A stretch of 64,000 bases of DNA from Methylocystis echinoides (GCF_040687965.1 NZ_CP156084.1:696501-760500), one strand, 5' to 3'; counted from the stretch's first letter, positions 9,947 through 18,708 are shown. The notes: a model not told the origin generated them from the sequence alone. Numbers and translations: made by a program.

Positions 9947-10198
9947 TCAGCAGCGGCCGCTCCAGTGACGGATTCCCTTCGTGGCCTCCATGGGGCTGCT
10001 GGTGGTGAAGCACTCATGGCTGGCGGCGGGAGTAATATGGGCGTCGCCCGCAGGAACCGTCGCATAAAAATCGCGTTCCTGCTGCGCTGGGCGCCGAACG
10101 CCGTGATCGCGCCCCTGTGCAGTCGCCGAGGCGGCGAGGCAGACACAAGACAGAAGAGCAAGACACGCGGCGCGGCCGCGCAAAGTGAAAGACGACAT
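9947..10198 (-). CDS. Small secreted protein of unknown function (83 residues)
   Basis: I do not recognise a named family. The ATG at 10198 has an AAGGA site upstream and starts a textbook signal peptide with a Leu/Cys/Ala-rich core ending in ASATAQ. The mature part is about 53 residues and contains a conserved-looking tail (EATKGIRHWSGRC) and two Cys that could pair in the periplasm. The upstream flank (10247-10300) is an AT-rich stretch suited to a promoter. The gene is convergent with the porin and lies beyond its terminator. Confidence 0.6.
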   Translation of the reverse strand: MSSFTLRGRAACLALLSCVCLAASATAQGRDHGVRRPAQQERDFYATVPAGDAHITPAASHECFTTSSPMEATKGIRHWSGRC

Positions 10199-10407
10199 GA
10201 GCGAATCCTTGGCTAATCTGTTTATTTGGCAACCAAGAGGCTGCAATTTTGTGCAGCGAACGATTAGATCGCAATCACAATGATTAAAATATATACAGAA
10301 GGCGCCAGTTCCAAAGAGCCACCCGGCGCCATGTTGCGCAGCCAGCTTGGAGCCAACGCGCTACGCCGGCGAGGCGCCAGGAGAGTTTTGAGTCTGTGAG
10401 CGAGGCG

Positions 10408-11370
10408 CTACTGCGGCGCTTCCTCGGGCGACTTGTCGTCCTTCATGACGACTTCGACGTCGGCGTCCTTGGTGGACTGGACCCGGAAGGTGTTCTGATA
10501 GGTCTTTCCCTCGTGGCGGGCGATGGCGACATATTCGCCTTCCGCCAGAACGAGCGAAGGGAAGGCGCCGATGAGCTCGCGAATGACGTCGCCGCCAGGG
10601 GTGAGGATCGAGAAGCTGGTATTCGCCAGCGCCTCGCCCCCCGGCGCCTTGACGAGCTTTAAGGTGATCGTCGCGGCGTGGTGTTTGAGCGTGGCTTCGA
10701 TCAGCTTGCCCGCCGGCACCTTGAGATCGGCCGTCACCACGGAGTTCGTGGCGTTGTTGCCGCCCTGCGCGCCCTGGGTCGTGTCGAGCAGCGTCGACAC
10801 GATGTGATAAGCGCCCTCCGGCAGGCAGATCGCCTCGTCGCCCTTGGCGTTGGCCAGAACGAGCTTGGCTTCGGAATTGCCGCGCTCGGGCACATAGATC
10901 GAAATCGAGAGGCGCTGCGGGGGGATTTTGCTCTCGCCCAGCATGTCGACGAGCTTCAGGGCGCCGGCGTTGAGCGGCAGGCGCTCGGAAACATGGCGCC
11001 CGTCCATCGCGACGCGCCGCGTGACGCCCGCGAGGCCGAAGCCGGCGTGGACGATATAGGCGCCGTCGGGCAGCGAGAAGGTCGGCGTCGCCTCCTCCGA
11101 TTGCGCGACGAGCTTGTGCGATCCGTCCGCCTGAACCGCCTCTTCAAAGACGCGCCAGACCATGCCGCTGCGCACGGGCTGCGTATCGGCGGCCCCGAGG
11201 GTCGCGCTCAGGCGCAAGGTCCCGAGCCCCTCCGCATTGGGAGCCTTGGCCATCGCCGGGGGCGCATTCTGATCCGGCGGATGGCCGCTGCGCGCCAGCA
11301 CAGGAGCCGCCACATGCGGCAGCGCCAAAACGAGAAGCCAACCGGCGGCTCGGACTCTCACGTTGCTCAT
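10408..11370 (-). CDS. Secreted protein with repeated beta-sandwich-like modules, unknown function
   Basis: A 320-residue exported protein. The ATG at 11370 follows a near-perfect GAGGGAG site, and the first 27 residues form a signal peptide (RAAGWLLVLALPHVAAPVLA). The mature part contains at least two related stretches of about 90 residues with patterns like LPDGAYIVHAGFG, LPEGAYHIVSTLL and LAEGEYVAIARHEG, each ending a putative beta module. This resembles carboxypeptidase-regulatory or prealbumin-like folds, but I cannot name the family. The C-terminus is highly charged. It lies 37 bp downstream of the CitE-like gene on the same strand, so the two are probably co-transcribed. Confidence 0.7.
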   Translation of the reverse strand: MSNVRVRAAGWLLVLALPHVAAPVLARSGHPPDQNAPPAMAKAPNAEGLGTLRLSATLGAADTQPVRSGMVWRVFEEAVQADGSHKLVAQSEEATPTFSLPDGAYIVHAGFGLAGVTRRVAMDGRHVSERLPLNAGALKLVDMLGESKIPPQRLSISIYVPERGNSEAKLVLANAKGDEAICLPEGAYHIVSTLLDTTQGAQGGNNATNSVVTADLKVPAGKLIEATLKHHAATITLKLVKAPGGEALANTSFSILTPGGDVIRELIGAFPSLVLAEGEYVAIARHEGKTYQNTFRVQSTKDADVEVVMKDDKSPEEAPQ

Positions 11371-11407
11371 GGCTCCCTCTATGCGCGCGATCGTGGCCAT
11401 TTGTCGA

Positions 11408-12091
11408 TCACGGTCCGCCGAACACCCGGTTGATGACGGGAATCTCGCCGGCCGCGGCGGTGACGAGGCCGGAGAAGCCGTCGCGGCGGACGCTCTGACA
11501 GGCGGCCTCGAGCGCGCTGCCTCGCGACGTCGGCGCGGCGTCGAGGGCGCCGACCTCGGCCGCCGCCGCGCCCAGCGCCAGCAGGGTGCGCGCCATCGCC
11601 CGCGCGGCCGCGCCCGCGGGAAGCGCCGCGTCGTCCATGGCGAGCGCCGCGAGGCGCGACGAGGCGCCCGCATAATCGCCCAAAGCGAACACGCCCGCCG
11701 GCGTCTGCGCGGCGAGGGCGACGATGCGGAGCGCGCCGGGCGCCAGCTCCGCCTCAGCCTCCCGCGCCGCCAGCCGCACCGAGAGCTGTTGGACGTCGAC
11801 ACGCCCTTCGCAGCCTTCGAGGAAAAATCCGTCGACCCCCGCAATAGCAAGGGCCGCGACGTCCTCCTCCGAGTCTGCGCTCCGCAATCCGGCGATCTGA
11901 ATGTAGATGTCGGGCCGATTATCGCGCCGGCGCGCCGCCTCGATGAAGCCCCGCGCCCAATCCCGCGCTTCGTCGCGGGCCAGGCCGCCGGCCGGCCCGA
12001 GGCGCAGCAACAGCGCCGACGCCCCACTCGACAGCGCGTCGATCGCGGACTTCCGCCTGTCCGCCGATAGAACCAGAACGGAACGCGTCAC
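11408..12091 (-). CDS. CitE/HpcH-HpaI aldolase-like protein, probable pseudoenzyme
   Basis: A 227-residue protein with the layout of the citrate lyase beta/HpcH aldolase TIM barrel: the domain start, a DGFFLEGCE stretch where active enzymes have a metal-binding Glu, LDAAPTS where they have a conserved Asp, and a closing PVINRVF helix. The usual IHP signature just before that helix reads VTAAAG here, and other catalytic positions look eroded. It is also shorter than the usual 280-300 residues. I infer a degenerate or regulatory homologue. The GTG at 12091 is preferred because of an upstream GGGGCGG; a TTG 18 bases earlier is possible. The likely operon partner is the secreted protein downstream. 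Confidence 0.6.
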   Translation of the reverse strand: MTRSVLVLSADRRKSAIDALSSGASALLLRLGPAGGLARDEARDWARGFIEAARRRDNRPDIYIQIAGLRSADSEEDVAALAIAGVDGFFLEGCEGRVDVQQLSVRLAAREAEAELAPGALRIVALAAQTPAGVFALGDYAGASSRLAALAMDDAALPAGAAARAMARTLLALGAAAAEVGALDAAPTSRGSALEAACQSVRRDGFSGLVTAAAGEIPVINRVFGGP

Positions 12092-12193
12092 CGCGCCGCC
12101 CCTGGGCAAGGCGACACGCCCTTAAACCGCGCATTTACCATAAACGCAGATGATCCCTTAACCTTGACTGTGGCGTTTACGGGGAAGCTTTCC

Positions 12194-13444
12194 ATGATCA
12201 TGCGTCATTTCCTGTCCTGGGCGCAGACGGCCAACGCCGCCCAGCGCGCGGAAGCGGCCGGGGCGCTGGCCCGCGCCTATCTCTATGCCGACCTCGACTC
12301 CTCGCAACGCCGCGAAGCCGAACTCACGTTGACATCGCTCGCCGAGGACTCCTCTCCGCTGGTGCGCCGCGCGCTCGCCGAGAATCTGGCGAGCGCCGTC
12401 GACGCGCCGCGCGCGCTCGTCTCCGCCCTCGCCTGCGATCAGTCCGACGTCGCGAGTCCGATCCTGTCGCGCTCGCCTTTGCTCTCCGACGCGGAACTCA
12501 TCGACTGCGCCGCCATCGGCGACGTTTTCGCGCAAACCGCCATCGCCCTGCGCGCCCGCGTGCCCTCTAGCGTCTGCGCCGCGCTGGCGGAAATCGGCGC
12601 GCGCGAGGCGTCGATCTCGCTCGCAGTCAACCCTGGCGCGGAAATCACGGCGTTTTCGCTTTGCCGCATGGTCGAGCGTTTCGGCGACGACGGCGAAATG
12701 CGCGAGGCGCTGCTGTCGCGGCCCTGGCTGCCGGCGACCGTGCGCAACGCTCTCGTCAACGCCGCCGCCGCGAGCCTCTCCGCCTTCGTCGTCGACTGCG
12801 GCTGGCTGACGCAAGCGCGCGCCGAACGTCTGTCGCAGGAGGAACGCGACAAGGCCAATGTGGTCATCGTCGCAGACGCCGCCGAACAGGACGGCCGCCG
12901 CGGCGTGCGCGAACTCGTGCAGCATCTTTGCGCCTCCGGCCAGCTCACCGCCAGTCTCGTCCTGCGCGCGCTTCTCTCCGGCAATCGCGACCTCTTCGAG
13001 GCGACGCTGACAGAATTATCGGGCCTGCGCGAGGAGAAGGTCGCGGGCCTGTTGCGCGACTTCCGCGGCGCCGGCTTTGCGGCGCTCTACGCGCGCGCCG
13101 GCCTGCCGGAAAAATTCCTCCCGGCGTTTCGCGCCGCGCTCGAGGCGCAGCGCGACCACGCCATGGCGCCTCACAGCGACGCGCGGCTGTCGCTGGTTCT
13201 GATCGAGCACGTGCTCGCCGCCTGCGCCGCGATCGACAACGGCGAACTCGACCGGCTGAAAGCGTTGCTGCGGCGTTTCCAACGCGAAGCGGCTTTGGAG
13301 CAGGCGCGCCTCGAAACCGCGCGCCTCGCTGCGGACTCTCACATCCCCGAGGTTTTGCCCGCCGCCGCGATTTTGGAAACTCCCGCCCGCGCGCCGCTCA
13401 TCGACCTCGACGCTTTCGACGCGGAGCTGCGCGAGGCGGCGTGA
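12194..13444 (+). CDS. DUF2336 domain protein
   Basis: A 416-residue, entirely helical, Ala/Leu/Arg-rich cytoplasmic protein of the alphaproteobacterial DUF2336 family. The N-terminal 250 residues show HEAT-like paired helices (for example SLAEDSSPLVRRALAENLA), and the C-terminal part is a more divergent helical region. Its function is not established; HEAT-type folds generally mediate protein-protein contacts. The ATG at 12194 sits 7 bases after GGGGAAG; an upstream in-frame TTG at 12164 lacks such a site. It is divergent from the CitE-like gene, with a short shared promoter region of about 100 bp. Confidence 0.75.
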   Translation: MIMRHFLSWAQTANAAQRAEAAGALARAYLYADLDSSQRREAELTLTSLAEDSSPLVRRALAENLASAVDAPRALVSALACDQSDVASPILSRSPLLSDAELIDCAAIGDVFAQTAIALRARVPSSVCAALAEIGAREASISLAVNPGAEITAFSLCRMVERFGDDGEMREALLSRPWLPATVRNALVNAAAASLSAFVVDCGWLTQARAERLSQEERDKANVVIVADAAEQDGRRGVRELVQHLCASGQLTASLVLRALLSGNRDLFEATLTELSGLREEKVAGLLRDFRGAGFAALYARAGLPEKFLPAFRAALEAQRDHAMAPHSDARLSLVLIEHVLAACAAIDNGELDRLKALLRRFQREAALEQARLETARLAADSHIPEVLPAAAILETPARAPLIDLDAFDAELREAA

Positions 13445-13453
13445 AGCAGCCCT

Positions 13454-13744
13454 TCAGTCCTTCTTCACGGCTCGCAGCACGAACGCCGTCAGCTCCTCCG
13501 CCGACGCATAGCTGATCCACTCTCCCGCCGGATAGGCCACGGCCACCGGCCCGTGCGCGCAGCGGCCGAGGCAGCCGGCGGCGGAGAGGCGGACGCCTTC
13601 GCGGTCCGCGGCGGGCAGCGCGTTCAGGGCCTCCTTGGCCTGGGCGAGCGCCGCCTTGGCGCCGTGATCCTCACAGGCGGGACGGCCGTCGCGCTTGTTG
13701 GCGCAAACGAAGATATGCAGCCGGAAAGGTTCGATCTCGGACAC
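13454..13744 (-). CDS. Thioredoxin-like [2Fe-2S] ferredoxin
   Basis: A 96-residue electron carrier of the thioredoxin-like 2Fe-2S family (related to the NuoE C-terminal domain). The expected four cysteines are present: Cys14 and Cys24 in FVCANKRDGRPAC, and Cys58 and Cys62 in AAGCLGRC. The following HGPVAVAYP segment is typical. It lies 15 bp after nadK on the same strand and is probably co-transcribed, but the redox partner cannot be told from context. Confidence 0.85.
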   Translation of the reverse strand: MSEIEPFRLHIFVCANKRDGRPACEDHGAKAALAQAKEALNALPAADREGVRLSAAGCLGRCAHGPVAVAYPAGEWISYASAEELTAFVLRAVKKD

Positions 13745-13759
13745 GCTTGCCGGGGCTCC

Positions 13760-14551
13760 TCAATAGCCGAATTGCTCGCGCAGGATCCGCTCTTCCAGCG
13801 AATGCCCGGAATCATGCAGAAGGACGAGATTGGCGCCCTGGTCCATCTCCACGTCCACATAAGCGACGTCACGGAATTCGTCGTGGTCCGCGACGACCGA
13901 GACCGGACGTTTCGCCGCTTCGAGCACTTCGATGCGCACTTTCGCCGCGTCGGGCAGCAAGGCGCCGCGCCAGCGGCGGGGGCGGAAGGCCGAGATGGGC
14001 GTGAGCGCCATCAAGGGCGCGTCGAGCGGCAGGATGGGGCCGTTCGCCGAAAGATTATAGGCCGTCGACCCGGCCGGCGTCGACACGAGCACGCCGTCGG
14101 TGATGAGTTCCGGCAGGCGCTCCTGATCGTTGATCAGAATGCGCAGCTTCGCGATCTGCGAGGTCTGGCGCAGCAGCGAGACCTCGTTGATGGCGTGGGC
14201 GGAAAATTCATCGCCGTGCACATTGGTGGCGTGCATCAAGAGCGGATGGATGATCGAGGCCTTGGCCTCGGCGATGCGCTTGCGCAGTCCGCTTTCGCGA
14301 TACTGATTCATCAGAAAGCCGACCGAGCCGCGATTCATGCCGTAAATGGGCTTGCCGGAATCCATGTAGCTGTGCAGCGTGCGCAGCATCAGCCCGTCGC
14401 CGCCGAGCGCGACGATGCAGTCGGCTTCTTCCGGCGGCACGTCGCCATATTTCTCGACGAGCCGCAGCCGCGCCTCCTCGGCCTCCGGCGTGCCAGAGGA
14501 GAGGAAGGCCAGCTTCTTGGTTGCGTTCGCGACGTCGCCCGAGGCGCCCAT
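13760..14551 (-). CDS. nadK: NAD kinase
   Basis: Phosphorylates NAD to NADP using ATP; cytoplasmic. The 263-residue length fits the short alphaproteobacterial form. The diagnostic GGDG motif is at residues 50-53 in [14 protein letters not shown]. It is followed by [12 protein letters not shown] and the NE/TDG-type nucleotide-binding stretch ([25 protein letters not shown]). The ATG at 14551 is preceded at some distance by GGAG. The ferredoxin gene follows directly, suggesting a two-gene redox-cofactor unit. Confidence 0.95.
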   Translation of the reverse strand: MGASGDVANATKKLAFLSSGTPEAEEARLRLVEKYGDVPPEEADCIVALGGDGLMLRTLHSYMDSGKPIYGMNRGSVGFLMNQYRESGLRKRIAEAKASIIHPLLMHATNVHGDEFSAHAINEVSLLRQTSQIAKLRILINDQERLPELITDGVLVSTPAGSTAYNLSANGPILPLDAPLMALTPISAFRPRRWRGALLPDAAKVRIEVLEAAKRPVSVVADHDEFRDVAYVDVEMDQGANLVLLHDSGHSLEERILREQFGY

Positions 14552-14640
14552 CGAGGGAGGCTCCTAAGATCAAGGGCGCGAAGGACGCGCCGTCGTCATT
14601 CGCTTACACGCCAAGTCGGGAGATTGAAAGGCGGCCCCTT

Positions 14641-15549
14641 TCACCGCCACAGCCAGGCGGCGCCGCGCACGCCGCCCGAGTCGCCGTGGCGGTTGCGCAG
14701 AATCCTCGTGTCGAGCGCATCGGTGAAGGCGTGTTTCGCCACGCGTTCGCGCAATCCGGCATAAAGCCGCTCGATGTTGGAAACGCCGCCGCCCAGCGCA
14801 ATGACGTCCGGGTCGAGGACGTCGATCACCATGGCGAGCGCGCGGGCAAGACGGTCCTGGTAGGCGTCGAGCGCTGCAAGCGCCGCCGCCTCTCCGCGTT
14901 CGGCCCGCTGGGTTATCTCCTGCCCCGTCGCCGCCGCGCCCGCGCGCCGCGCGTATTCGCGCGAGAGGCCGGGGCCGGAGAGGAAAGTCTCGACGCAGCC
15001 GTCGTGACCGCAGAAACAGCGCGCGCCGGGATATTCCTCGGGGGTCATCCAGGGCAGCGGCGTATGGCCCCATTCGCCGGCGATGCGATTGCGTCCCGTA
15101 AGAACCTTGCCGTCGACGACGACGCCGCCGCCGACGCCGGTGCCGAGAATGACGCCGAACACGACGCGCGCTCCCTGCCCCGCGCCGTCGACGGCCTCGG
15201 ACAGAGCGAAACAATTGGCGTCGTTCTCGACACGCACGGGACGCGACAGAGCCTGCGACAGATCGGCGTCGAGCGGCCTGCCGTTGACAACTTGAGTGTT
15301 GGAGCCCTTGGCCAGGCCCGTATGCGTGGAGATCGAGCCGGGCGCGCCGACGCCGACGGTCCCGCGCCGCTCGGTCTCCAATTCCATGTCGCGCACGAGC
15401 GCCGCGACGGCGCGGATGATTTCGTCATAGTCCTGGCTTGGCGTCGCGACGCGGCGGCGCGCCAGAATCTCGCCCGAGAAATCCAGCGCAATCGCCTCGA
15501 TCTTGGTTCCGCCGAGATCGACGCCGATTCTGATCGACTCCTGCGTCAT
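14641..15549 (-). CDS. ROK-family sugar kinase (fructokinase-like)
   Basis: A 302-residue ATP-dependent sugar kinase. The ATP phosphate-binding motif DLGGTK is at residues 11-16, the sugar/catalytic segment around ENDANCFALSE follows, then the GTGVGGG loop, GEWGH, and the zinc-site motif CFCGHDGCVE typical of ROK proteins. Fructose is the likeliest substrate by resemblance to alphaproteobacterial fructokinases, but glucose, mannose or N-acetyl sugars cannot be excluded. Its ATG overlaps the stop of the pentapeptide-repeat gene (ATGA), so it is the last gene of a three-gene translationally coupled operon. Confidence 0.88.
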   Translation of the reverse strand: MTQESIRIGVDLGGTKIEAIALDFSGEILARRRVATPSQDYDEIIRAVAALVRDMELETERRGTVGVGAPGSISTHTGLAKGSNTQVVNGRPLDADLSQALSRPVRVENDANCFALSEAVDGAGQGARVVFGVILGTGVGGGVVVDGKVLTGRNRIAGEWGHTPLPWMTPEEYPGARCFCGHDGCVETFLSGPGLSREYARRAGAAATGQEITQRAERGEAAALAALDAYQDRLARALAMVIDVLDPDVIALGGGVSNIERLYAGLRERVAKHAFTDALDTRILRNRHGDSGGVRGAAWLWR

Positions 15550-16319
15550 TGCCGGCGGGCGCGGTCGAGGTGCTGCGCTGGCGCGAGGGCGGCTTCCGCC
15601 GCCGCATCGATCTGGGCGGAATCGAGATCGAGATCCTTGGTCATGGCGCCGTCGAACAGCGCCCCGGTGAAATCTGCGCCGGACGCGTCGGCGTTCATCA
15701 GATTGGCGTTGCGGAAATCGGCGCCCGCGGCATGGGCGAAGCGCAGATCGGCGCTCATGAGGTTGGCTTTGCCGAATCTCGCCCCTTCGAGATAGGTCGA
15801 GCGCAGCACGGCGCGCATCAGTCCCATCGATTGGTTCTTCATATCCGCAGAAAGATTGGCGCCTTCGAACTTTGCGCCCCGCAGCGAGGCCCCGGTCAGA
15901 TCGCCCGCGAGTCGCGCGCCGGAAAAATCGGCGCCGTCCCCGCGCAGGCGCTGCATCTGCGCGGCGAAGGCCTGCGCGCCCTTGAGCGAGGCGCCGGTCA
16001 AATCCGCCTGCATGAGCCAGGCCTGATCGAGAATGGCGCCGTCGAGCTTGGCGCCGGAGAGGCGCGCCTTGTTGAGGCGCGCGGCGCGGAAGTTTACATG
16101 CGACAGATCGAGCCCGGAGAGATCGAGGCCATTGAGGCTCTTGCCGGAAAAGTCGGACTTGCCGGCTTTCAGCGCCGCTTCGACCTCGGCGCGCGTGAGC
16201 TCCGACTGGGAATAGGCGGGCTGAGAGAGATCGACGCCCTGCAACATGTCCTGCGCCGACAGCGGCGCAGGGGAGAAAAGCAGCGCGCCGACCGCGGCGC
16301 GCATCAGCAAACCCTTCAT
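15546..16319 (-). CDS. Exported pentapeptide-repeat protein
   Basis: A 257-residue protein with a signal peptide (MKGLLMRAAVGALLFSPAPLSAQ) followed by about 190 residues of A(D/N/K)LxX pentapeptide repeats, which build a right-handed square beta-helix. Near the middle the repeats are interrupted (RLRGDGADFSG). The C-terminus becomes Ala/Asp-rich without repeats. The fold is clear; the function (scaffold or binding surface in the periplasm) is not. The start ATG shares its A with the stop of the upstream gene (TGATG), and its own stop overlaps the kinase start, so all three genes are coupled. Confidence 0.85.
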   Translation of the reverse strand: MKGLLMRAAVGALLFSPAPLSAQDMLQGVDLSQPAYSQSELTRAEVEAALKAGKSDFSGKSLNGLDLSGLDLSHVNFRAARLNKARLSGAKLDGAILDQAWLMQADLTGASLKGAQAFAAQMQRLRGDGADFSGARLAGDLTGASLRGAKFEGANLSADMKNQSMGLMRAVLRSTYLEGARFGKANLMSADLRFAHAAGADFRNANLMNADASGADFTGALFDGAMTKDLDLDSAQIDAAAEAALAPAQHLDRARRQ

Positions 16320-17128
16320 CAGCGTCCCGTTCCGGCGCCGGCGAGGTCCCGCGCCTGCTGTATCCATCTGTCGCGCTCGACGCGGCCCGGCGCGCCGATC
16401 GCAGAGCCGATCCATTTGGCGTTGTCGAGATTCCACGTCGCGATCTGATCATAATGGAAGACGCCGAGCGCGTTGAGCTTTTCGAGGCTCTTCGGGCCGA
16501 TTCCCTTGATGCGGGCGAGATCGTCGGCGCCGCCGTCGCGCGGGGCGGGGAGCGTTTCGGGCTTCACGCCGGGCGCGGCCTTCTTGTCGCGGGCGGGCCG
16601 GGGCGCGGCGGTCCGGGCGTGTTCGATGACGCCAGAGGCGACGGCGTCCGAAAGGAGCTCGAGCGGCGCCGCTTCTCCGGCATGGCCGTTGGCGAGCACG
16701 CCGACGCTCGGCGCCGCCGAATCGAGGGCCACAGCGGCCGTCGTGGCGATGAACGACTCCGCCAGGGGGATCGACGGCTCCAAAGCGAGTGGGGCGGTGG
16801 GGGGCGCGACCATGATCGGGGTCGGCGCCGGCCGCTTCTTCTCGGCGTCGGCGGCGAGTGATTTCAGCCAGCCGCCGAGCGGGAGACCCGCCGCATAGGC
16901 GAGGCCGGCGAGGACGGCAATGTCCAGGGTCGTCGCTTCCCGGCCCGACAGCACTTCCGCAAAGGAAGCGCCATAGCCTGTCGCGAGAGCGACCGCGCCG
17001 AGCAAAACGATCCAGCCCCCCGAGAAGGTCGCTCCTTTCGCGCGCGAGAAGGTCAGAAAGCCAACAAGCGCGCCGAGCGCAAAGGCGCCAGCAAACCAAG
17101 GCCAGCCGAGCATGAGCAAATAGGCCAT
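16319..17128 (-). CDS. Inner-membrane protein with C-terminal helix-hairpin-helix domain
   Basis: A 269-residue protein. The first 90 residues hold about three membrane helices (FAGAFALGALVGFLTF, a GWIVLLGAVALATGYGA stretch, and AVLAGLAYAAGLPLGGWL). A low-complexity Pro/Ala linker follows. The last 65 residues are a helix-hairpin-helix of the predicted 5' DNA nuclease/NuoE-associated type (DDLARIKGIGPKSLEKLNALGVFHYDQIATW). Such domains bind DNA or proteins non-specifically; the role here is unknown. It is the first gene of the operon with the pentapeptide-repeat protein and ROK kinase, sharing one base with the next start. Confidence 0.8.
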   Translation of the reverse strand: MAYLLMLGWPWFAGAFALGALVGFLTFSRAKGATFSGGWIVLLGAVALATGYGASFAEVLSGREATTLDIAVLAGLAYAAGLPLGGWLKSLAADAEKKRPAPTPIMVAPPTAPLALEPSIPLAESFIATTAAVALDSAAPSVGVLANGHAGEAAPLELLSDAVASGVIEHARTAAPRPARDKKAAPGVKPETLPAPRDGGADDLARIKGIGPKSLEKLNALGVFHYDQIATWNLDNAKWIGSAIGAPGRVERDRWIQQARDLAGAGTGR

Positions 17129-17167
17129 TCGCCGCTCTCCTTTCCTGCGGTTAGGTCATCAAAGCCG

Positions 17168-18586
17168 TCATTTCACGTTGAACTCGATGCGCCGGTTGCG
17201 GGCGCGATTGTCCTCCGTGTCATTGGAGGCGATCGGACGCTCCGCCCCGTACCCCATGGCCCAGACACGAAATGGATCGGCGCCCGCCTTGACGAAGGCG
17301 TCGACCACGCGCTGGGCGCGCCGCTTGCTGCGCTCGCGGGCGGCTTCGACGTCGCGGTCGTCCCAATGGCCTGCGACCTCGATCGCAACGCCCTTGCAGC
17401 GCAGGACCTCGGCGGTCAGCCTGTCCATGAGCGCCTCGGACTCCTCGCTGACAGCCGAGTCGTCGGCGTCGAAAGCGATCGGCGTCGCGGACAGCCCGGC
17501 GAGGGCGGCGCGGCAGCCGGCGGCGTCGAGCGGCGCGCCCGCCGCCTGGGCGACGAGACGCACGTCGCTGGTGAAACCCCTGGGCAGACGCTCGTCGAGC
17601 GCTGCGGCGATCGCGGCGCGAGCGCCCTCGTAGCGCGCCACGCCGGAAAGCAGGACAGCGGAGTCGGCGATCTGCAGGCGGCCCTCGTCGAGACGGCCAA
17701 GCGCGGCCAAAGCGGCGACCGCGGCTTCCGTGAATTTGGCCGGCGCGCCCGGCGCAATTTCGAGGCGGTCCTCCACCGTCGCGTCGCCGACGCGCCGACG
17801 CGCCGACGCCGCGAGGCGACCGCGGGTCATCTCGTCCGGCGCAAAGCCCGTGAGCGTCACGCCGCCGCCCTTGCGCGCCGCGTCGAACAGGTAAGGCGAA
17901 ACGGGACCCGGCGAGACCTCGATGCGGACGAGGTCGAACCCCTGCGGCAAGCGCGCCTTCACCTGCGACGCCAGCGCGTCGGCGCGCACGTTCATCCGCC
18001 CGGCGCCCTCGATGGAGAGACGCGCGTCGGAAAGCGTCGCCTTGCCCCGCTCCAGCGCGGCAAGCGCCTCGAGCGCGACGACGAGCGCCGCCGCATAGTC
18101 CCCGGCCGGGGCGCCGGCGTCGATCTTCGCCCCGTCGCTGACGGCGCGGCCAGCGCCCGCCGCCGCGGCGAGCGACACGATCTTCTCGCGCAGGGCCGCG
18201 TCGGGCAGCTTGCCGTCGAGCGCGACGACGCTGTCGCCGAGGGTCGCGGCGAACACATAAGGTTCGGGCCGTGCAACAGGTTTCTGCGCCTCCGCCAGAG
18301 AGGCCGAGGCGGAGGCGGCGGGCGCGGGCGCGGGCGCGGCGGGGCCGGAGAAGACGAGCTTGCGGACGCCTTGCGCGTCGCGCAGGGCCGAAGCCGCGTC
18401 CGGCGCAACGCCGGAGAGGGTCACGTCTCGGCCCGAGACGGACACGGCGGAAGGAGCAACGCCGAGCCGCGCCGCGACCCGGGCGGCGAGGTCAGCCTCG
18501 ACCTGCGGCGTCAGCCATTGCGTCGCGCCATAGACGACGCCGGCGAGGACCGGCAGTCCGACCCACCATTTTCTGGGCTGGTGCAT
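17168..18586 (-). CDS. BON-repeat and OmpA-domain envelope protein
   Basis: A 472-residue envelope protein. An N-terminal signal anchor (VGLPVLAGVVYGATQWL) holds it in the inner membrane. Three or four BON-like modules follow (for example VSVSGRDVTLSGVAPD, VTLTGFAPDEMTRGRLA, VLLSGVARYEGARAAI), usually phospholipid or outer-membrane interaction domains. The C-terminal 120 residues are an OmpA peptidoglycan-binding domain with the signature spread over GHWDDRD...RAQRVVDAF...GYGAERPIASN...NRRIEF. The layout recalls mycobacterial ArfA and suggests a bridge between membrane and cell wall. The start at 18586 is divergent to no gene; its promoter must lie between 18587 and about 18680. Confidence 0.82.
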   Translation of the reverse strand: MHQPRKWWVGLPVLAGVVYGATQWLTPQVEADLAARVAARLGVAPSAVSVSGRDVTLSGVAPDAASALRDAQGVRKLVFSGPAAPAPAPAASASASLAEAQKPVARPEPYVFAATLGDSVVALDGKLPDAALREKIVSLAAAAGAGRAVSDGAKIDAGAPAGDYAAALVVALEALAALERGKATLSDARLSIEGAGRMNVRADALASQVKARLPQGFDLVRIEVSPGPVSPYLFDAARKGGGVTLTGFAPDEMTRGRLAASARRRVGDATVEDRLEIAPGAPAKFTEAAVAALAALGRLDEGRLQIADSAVLLSGVARYEGARAAIAAALDERLPRGFTSDVRLVAQAAGAPLDAAGCRAALAGLSATPIAFDADDSAVSEESEALMDRLTAEVLRCKGVAIEVAGHWDDRDVEAARERSKRRAQRVVDAFVKAGADPFRVWAMGYGAERPIASNDTEDNRARNRRIEFNVK

Positions 18587-18680
18587 GAACGTCCTGCCCC
18601 TGAAGAAAGAGAATCAGCCAAGACGCGCATACTGGAGACGCATCCTTGTCTGAAGGGCGCAGGTGTCAAGAAGATGGCGC

Positions 18681-18708
18681 AAAAAGGGGCGCGGCCGTAA
18701 CCGCGCCC
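18681..18708 (-). terminator. Intrinsic terminator of the ispH-thrB-rnhA operon
   Basis: An 8-bp GC stem (18687-18694 with 18701-18708, 6-nt loop) is followed on the minus strand by C and a T run (18681-18685). It lies about 70 bp beyond the rnhA stop and upstream of the BON-OmpA gene. Confidence 0.75.

Noticed and set aside
10408-12027. One 539-residue minus-strand protein joining the secreted protein to upstream sequence
   Set aside because: The upstream part is a shadow of the CitE-like gene; the secreted protein has its own ribosome-binding site and signal peptide at 11370.
14641-16452. One 603-residue minus-strand protein covering the kinase and upstream region
   Set aside because: Only the C-terminal 302 residues encode the ROK kinase; the upstream part is an out-of-frame shadow of the pentapeptide-repeat gene.
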